Assembly (NCBI GenBank): GCA_003963005.1
Contig: RXJW01000049.1
Span: 1 to 52,060, forward strand
Direction: 5' to 3'
DNA: 52,060 nucleotides
Origin: Burkholderiales bacterium
Lineage (GTDB): Bacteria; Pseudomonadota; Gammaproteobacteria; Burkholderiales; Burkholderiaceae_C
In this document: positions 38,603 to 47,992 of the stretch, piece by piece
Layout of the letters: each line of letters begins with the position of its first letter
Numbering within the stretch: the stretch's first letter is position 1
The notes under the pieces: generated by a model
Told to the model about the DNA's origin: nothing
What the model saw: only the letters and a program-made list of their open reading frames with translations
The model's database searches: none
Translations under genes and position numbers: made by a program

Positions 38603-39535
38603 ATGCCAGAAAAGCCGCTTGACCACCTCCCGCCGCTGCCGCTGCTCGGCGCCTTCGAGGCCGCTGCCCGGCACCTGAGCTTCACGCAGGCAGCCCAGGA
38701 GCGTTTCGTGACGCAGTCGGCCATCAGCCGGCAGATCCGTGCCCTGGAAGACGCGCTCGGGGTGCCGCTGTTCGAGCGCCGTCACCGGGCGCTGGCGCTG
38801 ACCGAAGACGGCCAGCGCCTGTACGCCGCCTGTGCCGCAGCGCTTAACACGCTCCGCGTGGCCGTGCGTGCCGTGCGCGAGCCGCACCAGCGCCAGGTGC
38901 TGGCCCTCACCACCACGCCGGGCTTCGCGTCGCTGTGGCTCATCCCGCGGCTGACCGCATTCACGCGGGCCCACCCGGGCATCGACGTGCGCCTGGACGC
39001 GGGCCTGGGCAACCGCAACCTCGCCAGCGAGGGCTTTGACCTGGCAATCCGCTACAGCCCGGTGGGTGCCGGCCAGGGCGAGCCCTTGTTCGCCGAGTCG
39101 ATGCTGCCCGTCTGCAGCCCCCGGCTGGTCAGCGAACTGGGCGTGCCGCTGAGCGAACCTGCCGACCTGGCGCGCCACACGCTGCTGCATCTGGCCATGG
39201 ACGACGACAGCAGCGGCATGCCCGCCGAGTGGGAGCCGTGGCTCAATGCCTGGGGCCTGGCAGACCTGCGGCCGGCGGCGCGGCTCAGCTTTTCGAGCTA
39301 TGCCGAGGCGATCGCCGCGGCGGTGGCCGGGCAGGGCGTGGCCCTGGGGCGGCGGCCGCTCGTGGATGCGCTGCTGGCCAGTGGACAGCTCGTCATGCCC
39401 TTCGACGCGGATGTGGCCTCAGCCCGAGCCTACCGGCTGATCATCGACCCGGCCGCACGGGCACGTCCTGCCGTGAAGGCGTTCGCCCAGTGGCTGCAGG
39501 CCGAATGCCGCGCTCAGCCGGCCAGGCCGGCGTAG
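38603..39535 (+). CDS. LysR-family regulator, GcvA-like
   Basis: 310 residues. N-terminal winged HTH (about 12-70): [40 protein letters not shown], then [16 protein letters not shown]. The effector domain follows ([61 protein letters not shown]), most similar to GcvA-type regulators. ATG 38603 gives the usual N-terminus; an in-frame GTG at 38558 would add 15 residues and overlap a small inverted repeat. Its likely target is the divergent DUF2917-GNAT pair. Its 3' end overlaps the convergent YebC-like gene by 22 bp. Confidence 0.88.
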   Translation: MPEKPLDHLPPLPLLGAFEAAARHLSFTQAAQERFVTQSAISRQIRALEDALGVPLFERRHRALALTEDGQRLYAACAAALNTLRVAVRAVREPHQRQVLALTTTPGFASLWLIPRLTAFTRAHPGIDVRLDAGLGNRNLASEGFDLAIRYSPVGAGQGEPLFAESMLPVCSPRLVSELGVPLSEPADLARHTLLHLAMDDDSSGMPAEWEPWLNAWGLADLRPAARLSFSSYAEAIAAAVAGQGVALGRRPLVDALLASGQLVMPFDADVASARAYRLIIDPAARARPAVKAFAQWLQAECRAQPARPA

Positions 39536-40227
39536 ACGTTCTGCACGTCGTCGTTGTCGTCCATCGCCGCGAGGAAGGCTTCAACCTCCTCGAGTTGCTC
39601 GGCTGACAGGCTGGCCGGGTCGACCGGGTTCTTGGGTCGGTAGCCCAGCTTGGCGCTCGTCACCGTGAAGCCGTGGGCCGGCAGCGCACGGCTGACGAGA
39701 TCGAGGTCGGTGGGGTCGGTCAGGAAGACGACGATGCCGTCTTCATCCGCCGGGAGCAGATCCTGCGCGCCGGCTTCGATGGCGGCGGTGTCGGCATCGG
39801 CCCCGGGCGTCGCGGCCTCGGCTTCGATGAGGCCGAGGTGATCGAAGTCCCAGCTCACCGAGCCGGGCGTGCCTTGCTGGCCCTTGCGGAACAGCACGCG
39901 CATGTCGGACGCCGCGCGGTTGGTGTTGTCGGTCAGCACCTCCACCATCACCGGGACGCGGTGCGGCGCGAAGCCTTCATAGATGACCTGCTCGAAGTGC
40001 ACCGTCTCGCCGGTCAGGCCGGCACCCTTCTTGATGGCCCGGTCGAGCGTGTCCTTGGGCATCGACACCTTGCGGGCGGCCTCGACGGCCATGCGCAGCT
40101 TGGCGTTGTCCTTCGGGTCAGCGCCGTTGCGCGCGGCGATCATGATGTCCTTGGCCAGCTTGCCGAACAGCTTGCCCTTGGCATTGGCGGCGATGTCCTT
40201 GTGCTTGGCTTTCCATTGGGCGCCCAT
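39514..40227 (-). CDS. YebC/PmpR-family protein (YeeN-like branch)
   Basis: 237 residues. Opens [20 protein letters not shown] rather than the MAGHSKWANIKHRK of classic YebC, placing it nearer the YeeN-like paralogue. Family parts: [81 protein letters not shown]. YebC-type proteins were described as transcription regulators and, more recently, as translation factors relieving ribosome stalling at proline stretches. The ATG at 40227 is the only fitting start. Confidence 0.9.
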   Translation of the reverse strand: MGAQWKAKHKDIAANAKGKLFGKLAKDIMIAARNGADPKDNAKLRMAVEAARKVSMPKDTLDRAIKKGAGLTGETVHFEQVIYEGFAPHRVPVMVEVLTDNTNRAASDMRVLFRKGQQGTPGSVSWDFDHLGLIEAEAATPGADADTAAIEAGAQDLLPADEDGIVVFLTDPTDLDLVSRALPAHGFTVTSAKLGYRPKNPVDPASLSAEQLEEVEAFLAAMDDNDDVQNVYAGLAG

Positions 40228-40285
40228 GAGCGTCTTTCCTGTGGTTGTGGTGGCGCTCGGCGGCAGCTCGGCAGCGGGCCGACGG

Positions 40286-41113
40286 TCAGTCGCGCGGGAA
40301 CGCGATCTTCCCACCTTCCGCGACCAGCATCGTGCTCGGTGCGTACAACGGATTCGCCTCCGGATGCTGAGGGGCGAGCGCCGCCCAGGCGCCCAACATG
40401 TCCTGCCCGGCCTGCATCTTCTCGAACAGCTCGCGGAAGAAGCGTGCGAAGCCGTCGCCGTTGCGGTCGAGCGTGAACACGAGGTTGGCGGACTTCGGCC
40501 CGCGCAGGCCCACGGCATTGCGGATGCTCTCCGGCGAGTTCGGCGAGGCCAGCACGATGATGGCCGCGTGGGTGGCCTGCACGATCTGGCGCACGCCCAC
40601 CGGCTTGGGGCCGCGGAGGGTGCCGTCCTCGTTCAGGTGGGCGTAGACGAACAGCACCTCGGCGCTCGGGATCTGGTGGGGCTTGCCGACGCGGGAGCGC
40701 ATGAACAGCGGGCCCAGGGCCTTGGCGTCCTGCATGACGAGTTCATTGAAACCGGGGCCGATGAGATTGGCGAAGCCGATGGCCAGCGGCGTGCGCGGGG
40801 CCTTCTCATGCCGCTCGACGGCTTCGACGATGCCGGTCAACTCGTCCTGGCAGGCATCGGCCCGCCGCTGCAGCGCTGCACTCTGACGCGCGGCCAGGAC
40901 CCCCGCCGCGCCGGCACCCGCCGCCAGCAGGCCCAGCACGATGACCACGCCCGACGGCGCCTGCATGAACATCGACGCCACGGCGATCAGCAGCAGTGCG
41001 CCGCAACCGGCGAGCCCGGCCATGCGGGCCTGGGCCAGGCGTCGCAGCCGTGCCGTGTCGGCTTGCAGGGTCTGGGCGAGTTGTTCCCAGCGCTTGATCA
41101 GGTCCTTGTCCAT
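40286..41113 (-). CDS. Membrane hypothetical protein
   Basis: 275 residues. A short cytoplasmic coiled segment ([23 protein letters not shown]) leads into two transmembrane helices (about 31-51 and 54-76: [16 protein letters not shown] and [20 protein letters not shown]), then a soluble C-terminal domain of about 190 residues with [23 protein letters not shown], which superficially resembles a calcium loop but lacks a full EF-hand. I do not recognise the family. It is 58 bp upstream of the YebC-like gene on the same strand and may share a transcript. Confidence 0.7.
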   Translation of the reverse strand: MDKDLIKRWEQLAQTLQADTARLRRLAQARMAGLAGCGALLLIAVASMFMQAPSGVVIVLGLLAAGAGAAGVLAARQSAALQRRADACQDELTGIVEAVERHEKAPRTPLAIGFANLIGPGFNELVMQDAKALGPLFMRSRVGKPHQIPSAEVLFVYAHLNEDGTLRGPKPVGVRQIVQATHAAIIVLASPNSPESIRNAVGLRGPKSANLVFTLDRNGDGFARFFRELFEKMQAGQDMLGAWAALAPQHPEANPLYAPSTMLVAEGGKIAFPRD

Positions 41114-41154
41114 CGGGGTCGTGGCCGGGCGTGGCGGCGCCGGAGTTCCGTTCG

Positions 41155-42249
41155 CTAGTCAGAACTGCCCAGTGTCGCTGCCACCTTGCGCGTCTGCCCG
41201 GCCCGCCAGACCGTGAGCGTGACCTTGTCGCCGATCTGCCGGGTTTCGAGCAGCGACAGCATGTCGTCCAGGTCCGCCACGGCCTGGCCGTCGATGGCCG
41301 TGATGACGTCGCCCTGCACGATGCGGCCGCTGCGGTCGCGGCCGAAGGGCTGCAGGCCGGCTGCGGCGGCGGGGCTGTTGCTCGCGACGTTCACGAGCAG
41401 CACGCCCTTGGGTGCGCCGAGCGCCTTGGCCAGGTTCTCGGGGCCGGCCGTCACGCCCAGGGCGGGTCGGATGAAACGACCGTCCCGGATCAGGCGCGGC
41501 ACGATGCGGTTCACTTCGTCGACCGGAATTGCGAAGCCGATGCCCGCACTCGCGCCACTGGGGCTGTAGATCGCCGTGTTCACGCCGATGAGCCGGCCGG
41601 CCGAGTCGAGCAGTGGCCCGCCGGAGTTGCCCGGGTTGATGGCGGCATCGGTCTGGATCGCGCCCTTGATCGTGCGGCGGGTCACCGACTCGATCTCGCG
41701 GTTCAGCGCCGACACGATGCCGGTCGTGAGCGTCTGGTCCAGGCCGAAGGGGTTGCCGATGGCGTAGACCTTCTGGCCCACCTGCAGGTCGCGGCTGGTG
41801 CCGATCTGGATGGCCGGCAGCTTCTCGCGCGGCGCCTCGATGCGCAGCACGGCGATGTCACGGTCGGGGAAGGCGCCGACGAGCCGGGCCGGGTAGCTGC
41901 TCTGGTCGTTCAGCGTGACCGTGGCCCGGTCGCCGCCCTGGATGACGTGGAAATTGGTGACGATGTGGCCGCTGTCGTCCCAGACGAAGCCGGTGCCCGT
42001 GCCGCTGGGCTGCTCGCTGGTGCGCAGGGAAAAGAAGTCGCGCTGCACGGCCAGCGTCGTGATGTGCACGACCGAGGGCGAGACGCGCTTGAACACGTTG
42101 ATGTTGTTGGTCTCCTCGGCATCCAGCGCACCGCGCGCGCTGACGGCGCGCGGCTGGGCGCTGGCCTTGGCGTCAGCCGGTGGCGCGAGTGCCAGCAGGA
42201 TCGGGGTCAGCAGGCCGAGGAGGGCGAATCGGGGCGGGAGGAAGGCCAT
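41155..42249 (-). CDS. HtrA/DegP-family periplasmic serine protease
   Basis: 364 residues. Signal peptide 1-27 (FALLGLLTPILLALAPPADA). Trypsin-like domain with triad His101 (VTNFHVI), Asp131 (DRDIAVLRI) and Ser209 (NPGNSGGPLL). One PDZ domain at about 265-360 (PALGVTAGPENLAKALGAPKGVLL, GRIVQGDVITAIDGQAV). A single PDZ makes it DegS-like in layout, though the N-terminal segment looks cleavable instead of a plain anchor. Expected role is periplasmic protein quality control or stress signalling. Confidence 0.92.
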   Translation of the reverse strand: MAFLPPRFALLGLLTPILLALAPPADAKASAQPRAVSARGALDAEETNNINVFKRVSPSVVHITTLAVQRDFFSLRTSEQPSGTGTGFVWDDSGHIVTNFHVIQGGDRATVTLNDQSSYPARLVGAFPDRDIAVLRIEAPREKLPAIQIGTSRDLQVGQKVYAIGNPFGLDQTLTTGIVSALNREIESVTRRTIKGAIQTDAAINPGNSGGPLLDSAGRLIGVNTAIYSPSGASAGIGFAIPVDEVNRIVPRLIRDGRFIRPALGVTAGPENLAKALGAPKGVLLVNVASNSPAAAAGLQPFGRDRSGRIVQGDVITAIDGQAVADLDDMLSLLETRQIGDKVTLTVWRAGQTRKVAATLGSSD

Positions 42250-42450
42250 GTCGAGGGGCAGCGGTGGTTCGCGACGCCGGCATTTTGAGCGCTTCGCCCA
42301 GGGGGCGGCGTGGGGGCGGCGGCGCCGGGCGCCTCTGCCGGGGTGAGTGGCTGGGCCAGGCGTGCGTCAGCGTTCCGCCGCTGAATAATGCGCCTGTCGT
42401 CGAGACGTGTGCTGGATGCATGTTGCCGGCTCGACAGCCAGGGAGGTGCG

Positions 42451-43074
42451 ATGAAGGATCGGTGGTGGATCGCGCTCGGATGGGCCCTGGGCATGGGGGC
42501 CTCCGGCGCCTCGGCCCAGCAGATCTGGAAGTGCGAGGTCGACGGGCAGGTGCGCTTCAGCGACAAGCCCTGCCCGGGTGCCGGCCAGCGCGTGCCCGAG
42601 CGGGCGCTGCAGCCCAACGTGGTGGACAGCCTGAAGCCCGAGGTGGTGCGCGAAGCGATGGGGCGGCCGGCGGCCGCATCGTCGCCCGCGCCGGCGGCGC
42701 CCGCGGGCAATGCCTGCCCTGGCGACGGCGAGATCCGCGGCATGGAAACCCGCGCCAGCTCGACGACGATGGGCGACCCGGAGCGGCAGTTCATGCAGGA
42801 CGAAGTGCGCCGCGCGCGGCAGTGCCGTGCCGGGCGTGGCCGCTACACCGAGGCGGACTGGGCCGTCAGCCGGGCGGCGCAGGCCGCCCAGACCCAGATC
42901 AGCGATCGCGCCCGTCTGGACGCGCGCTTGCGGGCCGAGGCCATGCACAGTGCCGCCGACCCGGAAGAGGCGGACCGCATCGCGCGCCGCCGCATCGCCG
43001 AGGAGCGGCTGCAGCGGCGCCAGCAGGAGGCCTGGCAGCGGGGCCAGAATGCGGCCTCTGCGCCCCGCCTCTAG
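42451..43074 (+). CDS. Secreted DUF4124-like protein
   Basis: 207 residues. Signal peptide with core WWIALGWALGMGASG, ending ASA; then QQIWKCEVDGQVRFSDKPCPG, the short Cys-bearing DUF4124 motif found at the N-terminus of many proteobacterial envelope proteins. A proline/alanine linker and a charged helical C-terminus (RARLDARLRAEAMHSA, EEADRIARRRIAEERLQRRQQE) follow. ATG 42451 is chosen because GGGAGG stands five bases before it. First of three closely packed genes with an acyltransferase and a deacetylase. Function unknown. The 201 bp upstream shows no obvious element. Confidence 0.8.
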   Translation: MKDRWWIALGWALGMGASGASAQQIWKCEVDGQVRFSDKPCPGAGQRVPERALQPNVVDSLKPEVVREAMGRPAAASSPAPAAPAGNACPGDGEIRGMETRASSTTMGDPERQFMQDEVRRARQCRAGRGRYTEADWAVSRAAQAAQTQISDRARLDARLRAEAMHSAADPEEADRIARRRIAEERLQRRQQEAWQRGQNAASAPRL

Positions 43075-43085
43075 CACCCCGACTG

Positions 43086-43787
43086 ATGACCCTCCCTGCC
43101 GACCGTGCCGACCGTCTCGATGCGCTCCGTGGGCTGGCCATCGTCTGGATGGCGCTGTTTCACTTCAGCTTCGACCTGAACCATTTCGGCTGGATCCGCC
43201 AGGACTTCTACCGCGACCCGGTCTGGACGTGGCAGCGGGTGGGCATCGTCAGCCTGTTCCTTTTCTGTGCCGGTGCTGGCCAGGCGCTGGCCGTGCAGGC
43301 CGGGCAGGGCGCGTGGCGGTTCTGGCGGCGGTGGGGGCAGGTGGCGGCATGTGCTGCGCTGGTCTCGATCGGCTCGGCCAACATGTTCCCGAACAGCTGG
43401 ATCAGCTTCGGCGTGCTGCACGGCATGGCGGTGATGCTGCTGTTGCTGCGCCTGGGGCTGGCGCGGCTGCCGCAGGCCGTGCTGCTCGGCCTGGCGGTGC
43501 TGGCCATCGCCGCGCCCCGGCTGGTGCAGTCGCCGCTGTTCGACACGCGCTGGACGAACTGGGTCGGCCTCGTCACCCACAAGCCGATCACCGAAGACTA
43601 CGTGCCCGTGCTGCCCTGGCTCGGCGTGATGCTGCTGGGTTTCATCGTGACGCGGGCGCGGCCGGCGCTGTGGGCCGGCGCGGCGCCTCGCCCGCTGGCG
43701 GTGCTCGGGCGCTGGTCGCTGAGCTTCTACATGGTTCATCAGCCGGTGCTGATCGGCGCGCTGATGGCGGTTCAATTCCTGCGATGA
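43086..43787 (+). CDS. Membrane acyltransferase of the DUF1624/HGSNAT type
   Basis: 233 residues, six or seven membrane helices. RLDALRGLAIVWMALFHFSFDLNHFGWI at the N-terminus is the signature of the heparan-alpha-glucosaminide N-acetyltransferase-like (DUF1624) family, with the His of FHF in the position proposed for acetyl transfer. VPVLPWLGVMLLGFIV and LSFYMVHQPVLIGALM are also family segments. Members move an acetyl group from cytoplasmic acetyl-CoA across the membrane to an amino or hydroxyl acceptor. It starts 11 bp after the DUF4124 gene and ends 10 bp before a deacetylase gene. Confidence 0.82.
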   Translation: MTLPADRADRLDALRGLAIVWMALFHFSFDLNHFGWIRQDFYRDPVWTWQRVGIVSLFLFCAGAGQALAVQAGQGAWRFWRRWGQVAACAALVSIGSANMFPNSWISFGVLHGMAVMLLLLRLGLARLPQAVLLGLAVLAIAAPRLVQSPLFDTRWTNWVGLVTHKPITEDYVPVLPWLGVMLLGFIVTRARPALWAGAAPRPLAVLGRWSLSFYMVHQPVLIGALMAVQFLR

Positions 43788-43797
43788 GAGGTGGGTG

Positions 43798-44589
43798 ATG
43801 CACAGGATCTGGGCGGCCCTGACGGGCCTGCTGATGGCGGCTGCGGCCGGCGCCGCGCCGTTCACTTGGCCGGGGGGTGCCCGCGCAGCGGTGAGCCTGG
43901 GCTATGACGACGGCCTGGCCAGCCAGCTCGACCACGTCGTGCCCGCGCTGAACCGCCGCGGGCTGCGCGCGAGCTTTTACGTGCCGATCAATGCGCCCAC
44001 CATTCCCGGCCGCCAGGCCGAGTGGCGGGCCGCGGCGGCGGCGGGGCATGAGTTGGGCAACCACAGCCTCTTCCATGGCTGCTCGGCCAGCCTGCCCGGC
44101 CGCGACTGGGTGGCCCCCTTCCGCGATCTGGACCGGCAGACGCCCGCCCAGGTGCAGGAACAGATCCTGGCCGCCAACGCCTGGTTGCAGGCCTTGGACG
44201 GCCGCAGCCGCCGCACCTTCACGCCGCCCTGCCTGGACCTGAAAGCCGGCGGCCAGGACTACGTCACGGCGCTGCAGCCGCAGTTCGTCGGCTACCGCGC
44301 TGCCGGCCCGGGCCTGGTGAGTGACACCGAGCAGCTGCAGCCCTACGCCATGCCGGTCTACTTCGTGGAAGGCATGACGGGGGAGCAGCTGATCGCGCTC
44401 GTCGAGAAGGCAGCCTCCGAGGGCGCGCTCGTGTCGCTGCTTTTCCACGGCGTGGGTGCCGAGCACCTGAGCGTCACGCGCGAAGCCCACGACCAGTTGC
44501 TGGACCACCTCGCGCGGCACCCGGACCGGTTCTGGACCGACAGTTTCGTGAACATCCTGGAGAACGCGAGGCGACAGGCCGGCCGCTGA
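43798..44589 (+). CDS. Secreted polysaccharide deacetylase (CE4/NodB-like)
   Basis: 263 residues with a signal peptide (IWAALTGLLMAAAAGAA). NodB-domain motifs: motif 1 SLGYDDG with Asp37-Asp38 (base and metal ligand), motif 2 GNHSLFH with His89 and His93 (metal ligands), and a later region SLLFHGVG with the catalytic His. Removes N- or O-acetyl groups from a glycan in the periplasm. ATG 43798 has GAGAGG upstream and is preferred over the overlapping GTG at 43795. Its neighbour is an acetyltransferase, suggesting paired acetyl remodelling of one polymer (inference). Confidence 0.85.
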   Translation: MHRIWAALTGLLMAAAAGAAPFTWPGGARAAVSLGYDDGLASQLDHVVPALNRRGLRASFYVPINAPTIPGRQAEWRAAAAAGHELGNHSLFHGCSASLPGRDWVAPFRDLDRQTPAQVQEQILAANAWLQALDGRSRRTFTPPCLDLKAGGQDYVTALQPQFVGYRAAGPGLVSDTEQLQPYAMPVYFVEGMTGEQLIALVEKAASEGALVSLLFHGVGAEHLSVTREAHDQLLDHLARHPDRFWTDSFVNILENARRQAGR

Positions 44590-44604
44590 ACCGACAATGC
44601 GGGC

Positions 44605-45357
44605 ATGAGCTCGCCCAAGTCCGTCCTGTTCGGCTTTCATGCCGTCACCGTCCGCCTCAAGACCCACCCCGCCTCGGTCGCCGAGGTGCATGTCGACCCC
44701 GCCCGGCGCGACCAGCGCATGCGCGCCTTCATCGAGCGTGCCAAGGAGGCCGGGGCCAAGCTGGTGGAGAGCACCGACGAGCGCCTGAGCCAACTGGCCG
44801 GCAGCCCGCGTCACCAGGGCGTGGTGGCCCGGGTTGCCGCCATCGCTCAGCCCCATTCGCTGGACGACGTGCTGGACGCCGTCGAGGGCGCGCCGCTGGT
44901 GCTGGTGCTGGACGGCGTGACCGACCCGCACAACCTCGGGGCCTGCCTGCGCGTGGCCGATGGCGCCGGCGCGCATGCCGTCGTCGCTCCCAAGGACCGG
45001 GCCGTGGGGCTGAACGCCACGGTCGCCAAGGTGGCCAGCGGCGCTGCCGAGACCGTGCCCTACCTGATGGTCACCAACCTGGCCCGCACGCTGAACGAGC
45101 TGAAGGAGCGCGACATCTGGGTCGTCGGCACCTCCGACCAGGCCGAGCGTTCGCTGTATGACCTCGACCTGAGCCGCCCGACCGCCTTCGTGCTGGGCGC
45201 GGAAGGCGAAGGCATGCGCCAGTTGACGGCCAAGACCTGCGACGAACTCGTCCGCATCCCGATGGCCGGCGCCGTCGAGAGCCTGAACGTGTCGGTGGCC
45301 TCGGGCGTGTGCCTGTACGAGGCGCTGCGGCAGCGCACGGCGTCCGCGCGTCGATAA
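44605..45357 (+). CDS. rlmB: 23S rRNA (guanosine-2251-2'-O)-methyltransferase
   Basis: 250 residues of the SpoU/TrmH knot family. N-terminal substrate-binding domain ([20 protein letters not shown]...) and C-terminal SPOUT domain with motif 1 [20 protein letters not shown] (SAM/catalytic Arg), motif 2 [13 protein letters not shown] and motif 3 [19 protein letters not shown]. Modifies G2251 in the ribosomal P-site loop. It begins 15 bp after the deacetylase gene. Confidence 0.93.
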   Translation: MSSPKSVLFGFHAVTVRLKTHPASVAEVHVDPARRDQRMRAFIERAKEAGAKLVESTDERLSQLAGSPRHQGVVARVAAIAQPHSLDDVLDAVEGAPLVLVLDGVTDPHNLGACLRVADGAGAHAVVAPKDRAVGLNATVAKVASGAAETVPYLMVTNLARTLNELKERDIWVVGTSDQAERSLYDLDLSRPTAFVLGAEGEGMRQLTAKTCDELVRIPMAGAVESLNVSVASGVCLYEALRQRTASARR

Positions 45358-45389
45358 TTCCGACTACCCAGTAGAAAAAGGAAGTCCTC

Positions 45390-46022
45390 ATGGCCGTCAT
45401 CGAAGTCAAGCACCCTCTCGTCAAGCACAAGATCGGCCTGATGCGGGAGGCGGACATCTCCACGAAGAAGTTCCGCGAACTGACCGGCGAGGTGGCGCGG
45501 CTGCTGACCTACGAGGCGACCGAGGACTTCCCGCTCGAAAAGGTGACGATCGAATGCTGGAGCGGCCCGGCCGAGGTCGACCAGATTGCCGGCCGCAAGG
45601 TCACGGTCGTGCCCATCCTGCGCGCGGGCCTGGGCATGCTGGACGGCGTGCTGGACATCCTGCCCAACGCCAAGGTGTCGGTCGTGGGCCTCGCGCGCGA
45701 CCATGAAACCCTGAAGCCGGTGAACTACTTCGACAAGTTCGTCGGCAACCTCGAAGCCCGGACCGCGCTGATCATCGATCCGATGCTCGCGACCGCGGGC
45801 AGCATGATCGCCACCGTGGACCTGCTCAAGGCGCGCGGCTGCAAGGACATCCGCGCGCTGGTGCTGGTGGCTGCGCCGGAGGGCGTGAAGGCCCTGAACG
45901 ACGCTCACCCCGACGTGCGCTGCTGGACGGCCGCGATCGACAGCCACCTCAACGATGTCGGCTACATCATCCCCGGCCTGGGCGACGCCGGCGACAAGAT
46001 CTTCGGCACGAAGGAGGGTTGA
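45390..46022 (+). CDS. upp: Uracil phosphoribosyltransferase
   Basis: 210 residues; salvages uracil to UMP with PRPP. Landmarks: [48 protein letters not shown], the PRPP loop [22 protein letters not shown], and [18 protein letters not shown] at the C-terminus. Length and motifs are standard. AAAAAGGAAG precedes the ATG. 32 bp after rlmB; may have its own promoter. Confidence 0.96.
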   Translation: MAVIEVKHPLVKHKIGLMREADISTKKFRELTGEVARLLTYEATEDFPLEKVTIECWSGPAEVDQIAGRKVTVVPILRAGLGMLDGVLDILPNAKVSVVGLARDHETLKPVNYFDKFVGNLEARTALIIDPMLATAGSMIATVDLLKARGCKDIRALVLVAAPEGVKALNDAHPDVRCWTAAIDSHLNDVGYIIPGLGDAGDKIFGTKEG

Positions 46023-46102
46023 CCGCTCGTCCGGTCTCGCCTCGCGGGACGCGGGCGTGCCCGGCCGGTTCCCCGAGGGGCCGGCTTGGGGCACCTCCAA
46101 TC

Positions 46103-47284
46103 TCAGGCCAACACCTGCCGCAGCGCCTGGCGCAGCAGCGCCAGACCGGCGTCGACTTCCGCCGCGCTGATGTTGAGCGCCGGCATCAGCCGCAGCAGGT
46201 GAGGGCGGGGTGCGTTGAGCAGCAGGCCCACCGGCTCGAGCGCCTGGGCGGCGGCGACCACGGCGGGCGCGTCGTTGGACGGCAGTTCCAGTGCGCGCAG
46301 CAGGCCCAGGCCCCGCTCGCCGACCAGGCCGTGATCCCGCACGACCGCGCGCAGCCCCGCGCTGAGCTGGTCGGCGCGGGCGCGGACCTCGGCCAGGAAG
46401 GCCGGGCGGCAGACCTCGTTCACGACCGCCAGGCCCACGGCCGCCATCAGCGGTGCGCCGCAGAAGGTGCCGCCCTGGTCGCCCGGCTCGAAGCAGTTCA
46501 GTGATTCCCGGCAGAGCAAGGCCGACAGCGGCACACCGCCGCCCAGGCCCTTGGCCAGGGTCAGCACGTCCGGGTCCACGTCGAAGTGCTCGAAGGCAAA
46601 GGCGGTCCCGCAGCGGCCGACGCCGGTCTGCACTTCATCCGCGATCAGCAGCACGCCACGCTCGCGGGTCAGCGCCCGCAGTTCGCGCACGAAGCCGGGG
46701 TCGGCCACCACCGCACCGGCCTCGCCCTGCACGAACTCGATCATCACGGCCACCGTCTGCGGCGTGATGGCCGCAACGACCGAGTCGATGTCGTTCAGAC
46801 GCGCCTTGGCGAAGCCGGCCGGCATGGGCGCGTAGATGCAGTCCCAGCCCGGCTTGCCTGACGCGCTCATCATGGCCAGCGTGCGGCCATGGAAGCCCTG
46901 CTCGAAGCTGATCACCTCGTGCGCGCCGGCGCGGTGGCGGCGGCCCCAGCGGCGGGCGAGCTTGACGGCGCCCTCGTTGGCCTCGGCACCCGAGTTCGCG
47001 AGGAAGACCCGGTCGAAGCCGCTCACCCGCACCAGGGCGGCCGCCAGGTCCAGCATCGGCCGGTTGAAGTAGGCCGGGCTCGGATTCAGCAGCCGGCGCG
47101 ACTGCGCCAGCAGGGCCTCGGTGATGAGCGCCGGGCTGTGGCCGAGGCTGTTGACGGCCCAGCCCTGGATCAGGTCCAGGTGGCGTTTGCCGGCTTCGTC
47201 GGTCAGCCACGACCCGTGGCCCTCGGCGAAGACCGTTTCCGGGCGTTGCGTGATCGTGATGAGGTCGTGCCCGAGCGGCTTCAT
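46103..47284 (-). CDS. argD: Acetylornithine/succinylornithine-type aminotransferase (class III, PLP)
   Basis: 393 residues. PLP Lys245 in LTLAKGLGGGVPLSA, Asp216 in LLIADEVQTGVGR, phosphate loop ANSGAEANEGAVKLAR, and FHGRTLAMMSASGKP. Family: acetylornithine aminotransferase, arginine synthesis or catabolism. Its start overlaps the stop of the upstream DJ-1/PfpI gene (ATGA), unlike a lone biosynthetic argD, so a role in arginine/ornithine use or another omega-amino acid is possible. The symbol denotes the family, not a proven role. Confidence 0.85.
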   Translation of the reverse strand: MKPLGHDLITITQRPETVFAEGHGSWLTDEAGKRHLDLIQGWAVNSLGHSPALITEALLAQSRRLLNPSPAYFNRPMLDLAAALVRVSGFDRVFLANSGAEANEGAVKLARRWGRRHRAGAHEVISFEQGFHGRTLAMMSASGKPGWDCIYAPMPAGFAKARLNDIDSVVAAITPQTVAVMIEFVQGEAGAVVADPGFVRELRALTRERGVLLIADEVQTGVGRCGTAFAFEHFDVDPDVLTLAKGLGGGVPLSALLCRESLNCFEPGDQGGTFCGAPLMAAVGLAVVNEVCRPAFLAEVRARADQLSAGLRAVVRDHGLVGERGLGLLRALELPSNDAPAVVAAAQALEPVGLLLNAPRPHLLRLMPALNISAAEVDAGLALLRQALRQVLA

Positions 47285-47883
47285 GCGGCGTCCTGCCAGT
47301 CGTAGTCCATCTGCCGGGCGGTGCGCCGCGCCAGGTCGCGGCTGTGCAGGCGCTCGACGAGGTGCAGGCTCATGTCGATGCCGGCAGAGATGCCGGCCGA
47401 CGTGACCACGGCGCCTTCGTCCACCCAGCGCACGCCGCCCTGCACCCGCACGGCGGGGCGCAGCGCGCGCAGTTCGTCCAGGTCTTCCCAGTGCGTCGTG
47501 GCGGCGAGGCCATCGAGCACACCGGCCTGCGCGAGCAGCAGCGACCCCGTGCAGACCGAGGCCAGCATGCGGGCGCTTTGCCGCTGGGCGGCGATCCATG
47601 CCAGGGTCTGGGGCTGCCGCAGTTCCGCCGTGACGGCGCCGCCGGGCACGAGCGCGCAGTCGAGCGGCGGGTGGTCGGCGAGTGTCATGTCCGGCGTGAG
47701 CTGCAACCCGGCGCGGGCGCGGACCGGTGCCAGGCTGCGCGCCAGCGTGGTCACCGTGAACAGCGGGTCAGCCCCGGCCGTTTGGGTGCGGGCATGCACC
47801 CGGCTGGCCGTGGTGAAGACCTCGTAGGGCCCGGCCATGTCCAGCAGCTCCACGTCGTCAAACAGCAGGATGCCTACTTGCAT
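47281..47883 (-). CDS. DJ-1/PfpI-family protein (GlxA-like amidotransferase fold, no DNA-binding domain)
   Basis: 200 residues: VGILLFDDVELLDMAGPYEVF at the start with Asp15, and the nucleophile elbow ASVCTGSLLLAQAGVLDG with Cys111, followed by TTHWEDL. This resembles isonitrile hydratase and the N-terminal half of GlxA-type AraC regulators. Without the AraC domain it is probably an enzyme or sensor. It overlaps the aminotransferase gene by 4 bp and is divergent from a full-length GlxA-type regulator sharing the same fold. Substrate unknown. Confidence 0.85.
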   Translation of the reverse strand: MQVGILLFDDVELLDMAGPYEVFTTASRVHARTQTAGADPLFTVTTLARSLAPVRARAGLQLTPDMTLADHPPLDCALVPGGAVTAELRQPQTLAWIAAQRQSARMLASVCTGSLLLAQAGVLDGLAATTHWEDLDELRALRPAVRVQGGVRWVDEGAVVTSAGISAGIDMSLHLVERLHSRDLARRTARQMDYDWQDAA

Positions 47884-47992
47884 GGGGATGCGGCCTCCTG
47901 CCGCCTTGAAGGTGGTCGATGGCAGGCAGTGTGCGGTGCGGGCGGCGTGGCCGCCATGACGCAGTTCCCACCTTTTCTGCCAAGATGCGGCC

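Noticed and set aside
46064..46085. GC-rich hairpin after upp (GCCGG...CCGGC with inner CCCC/GGGG)
   Set aside because: The stem is bulged and no T-run follows on either strand, so I do not call it a terminator.
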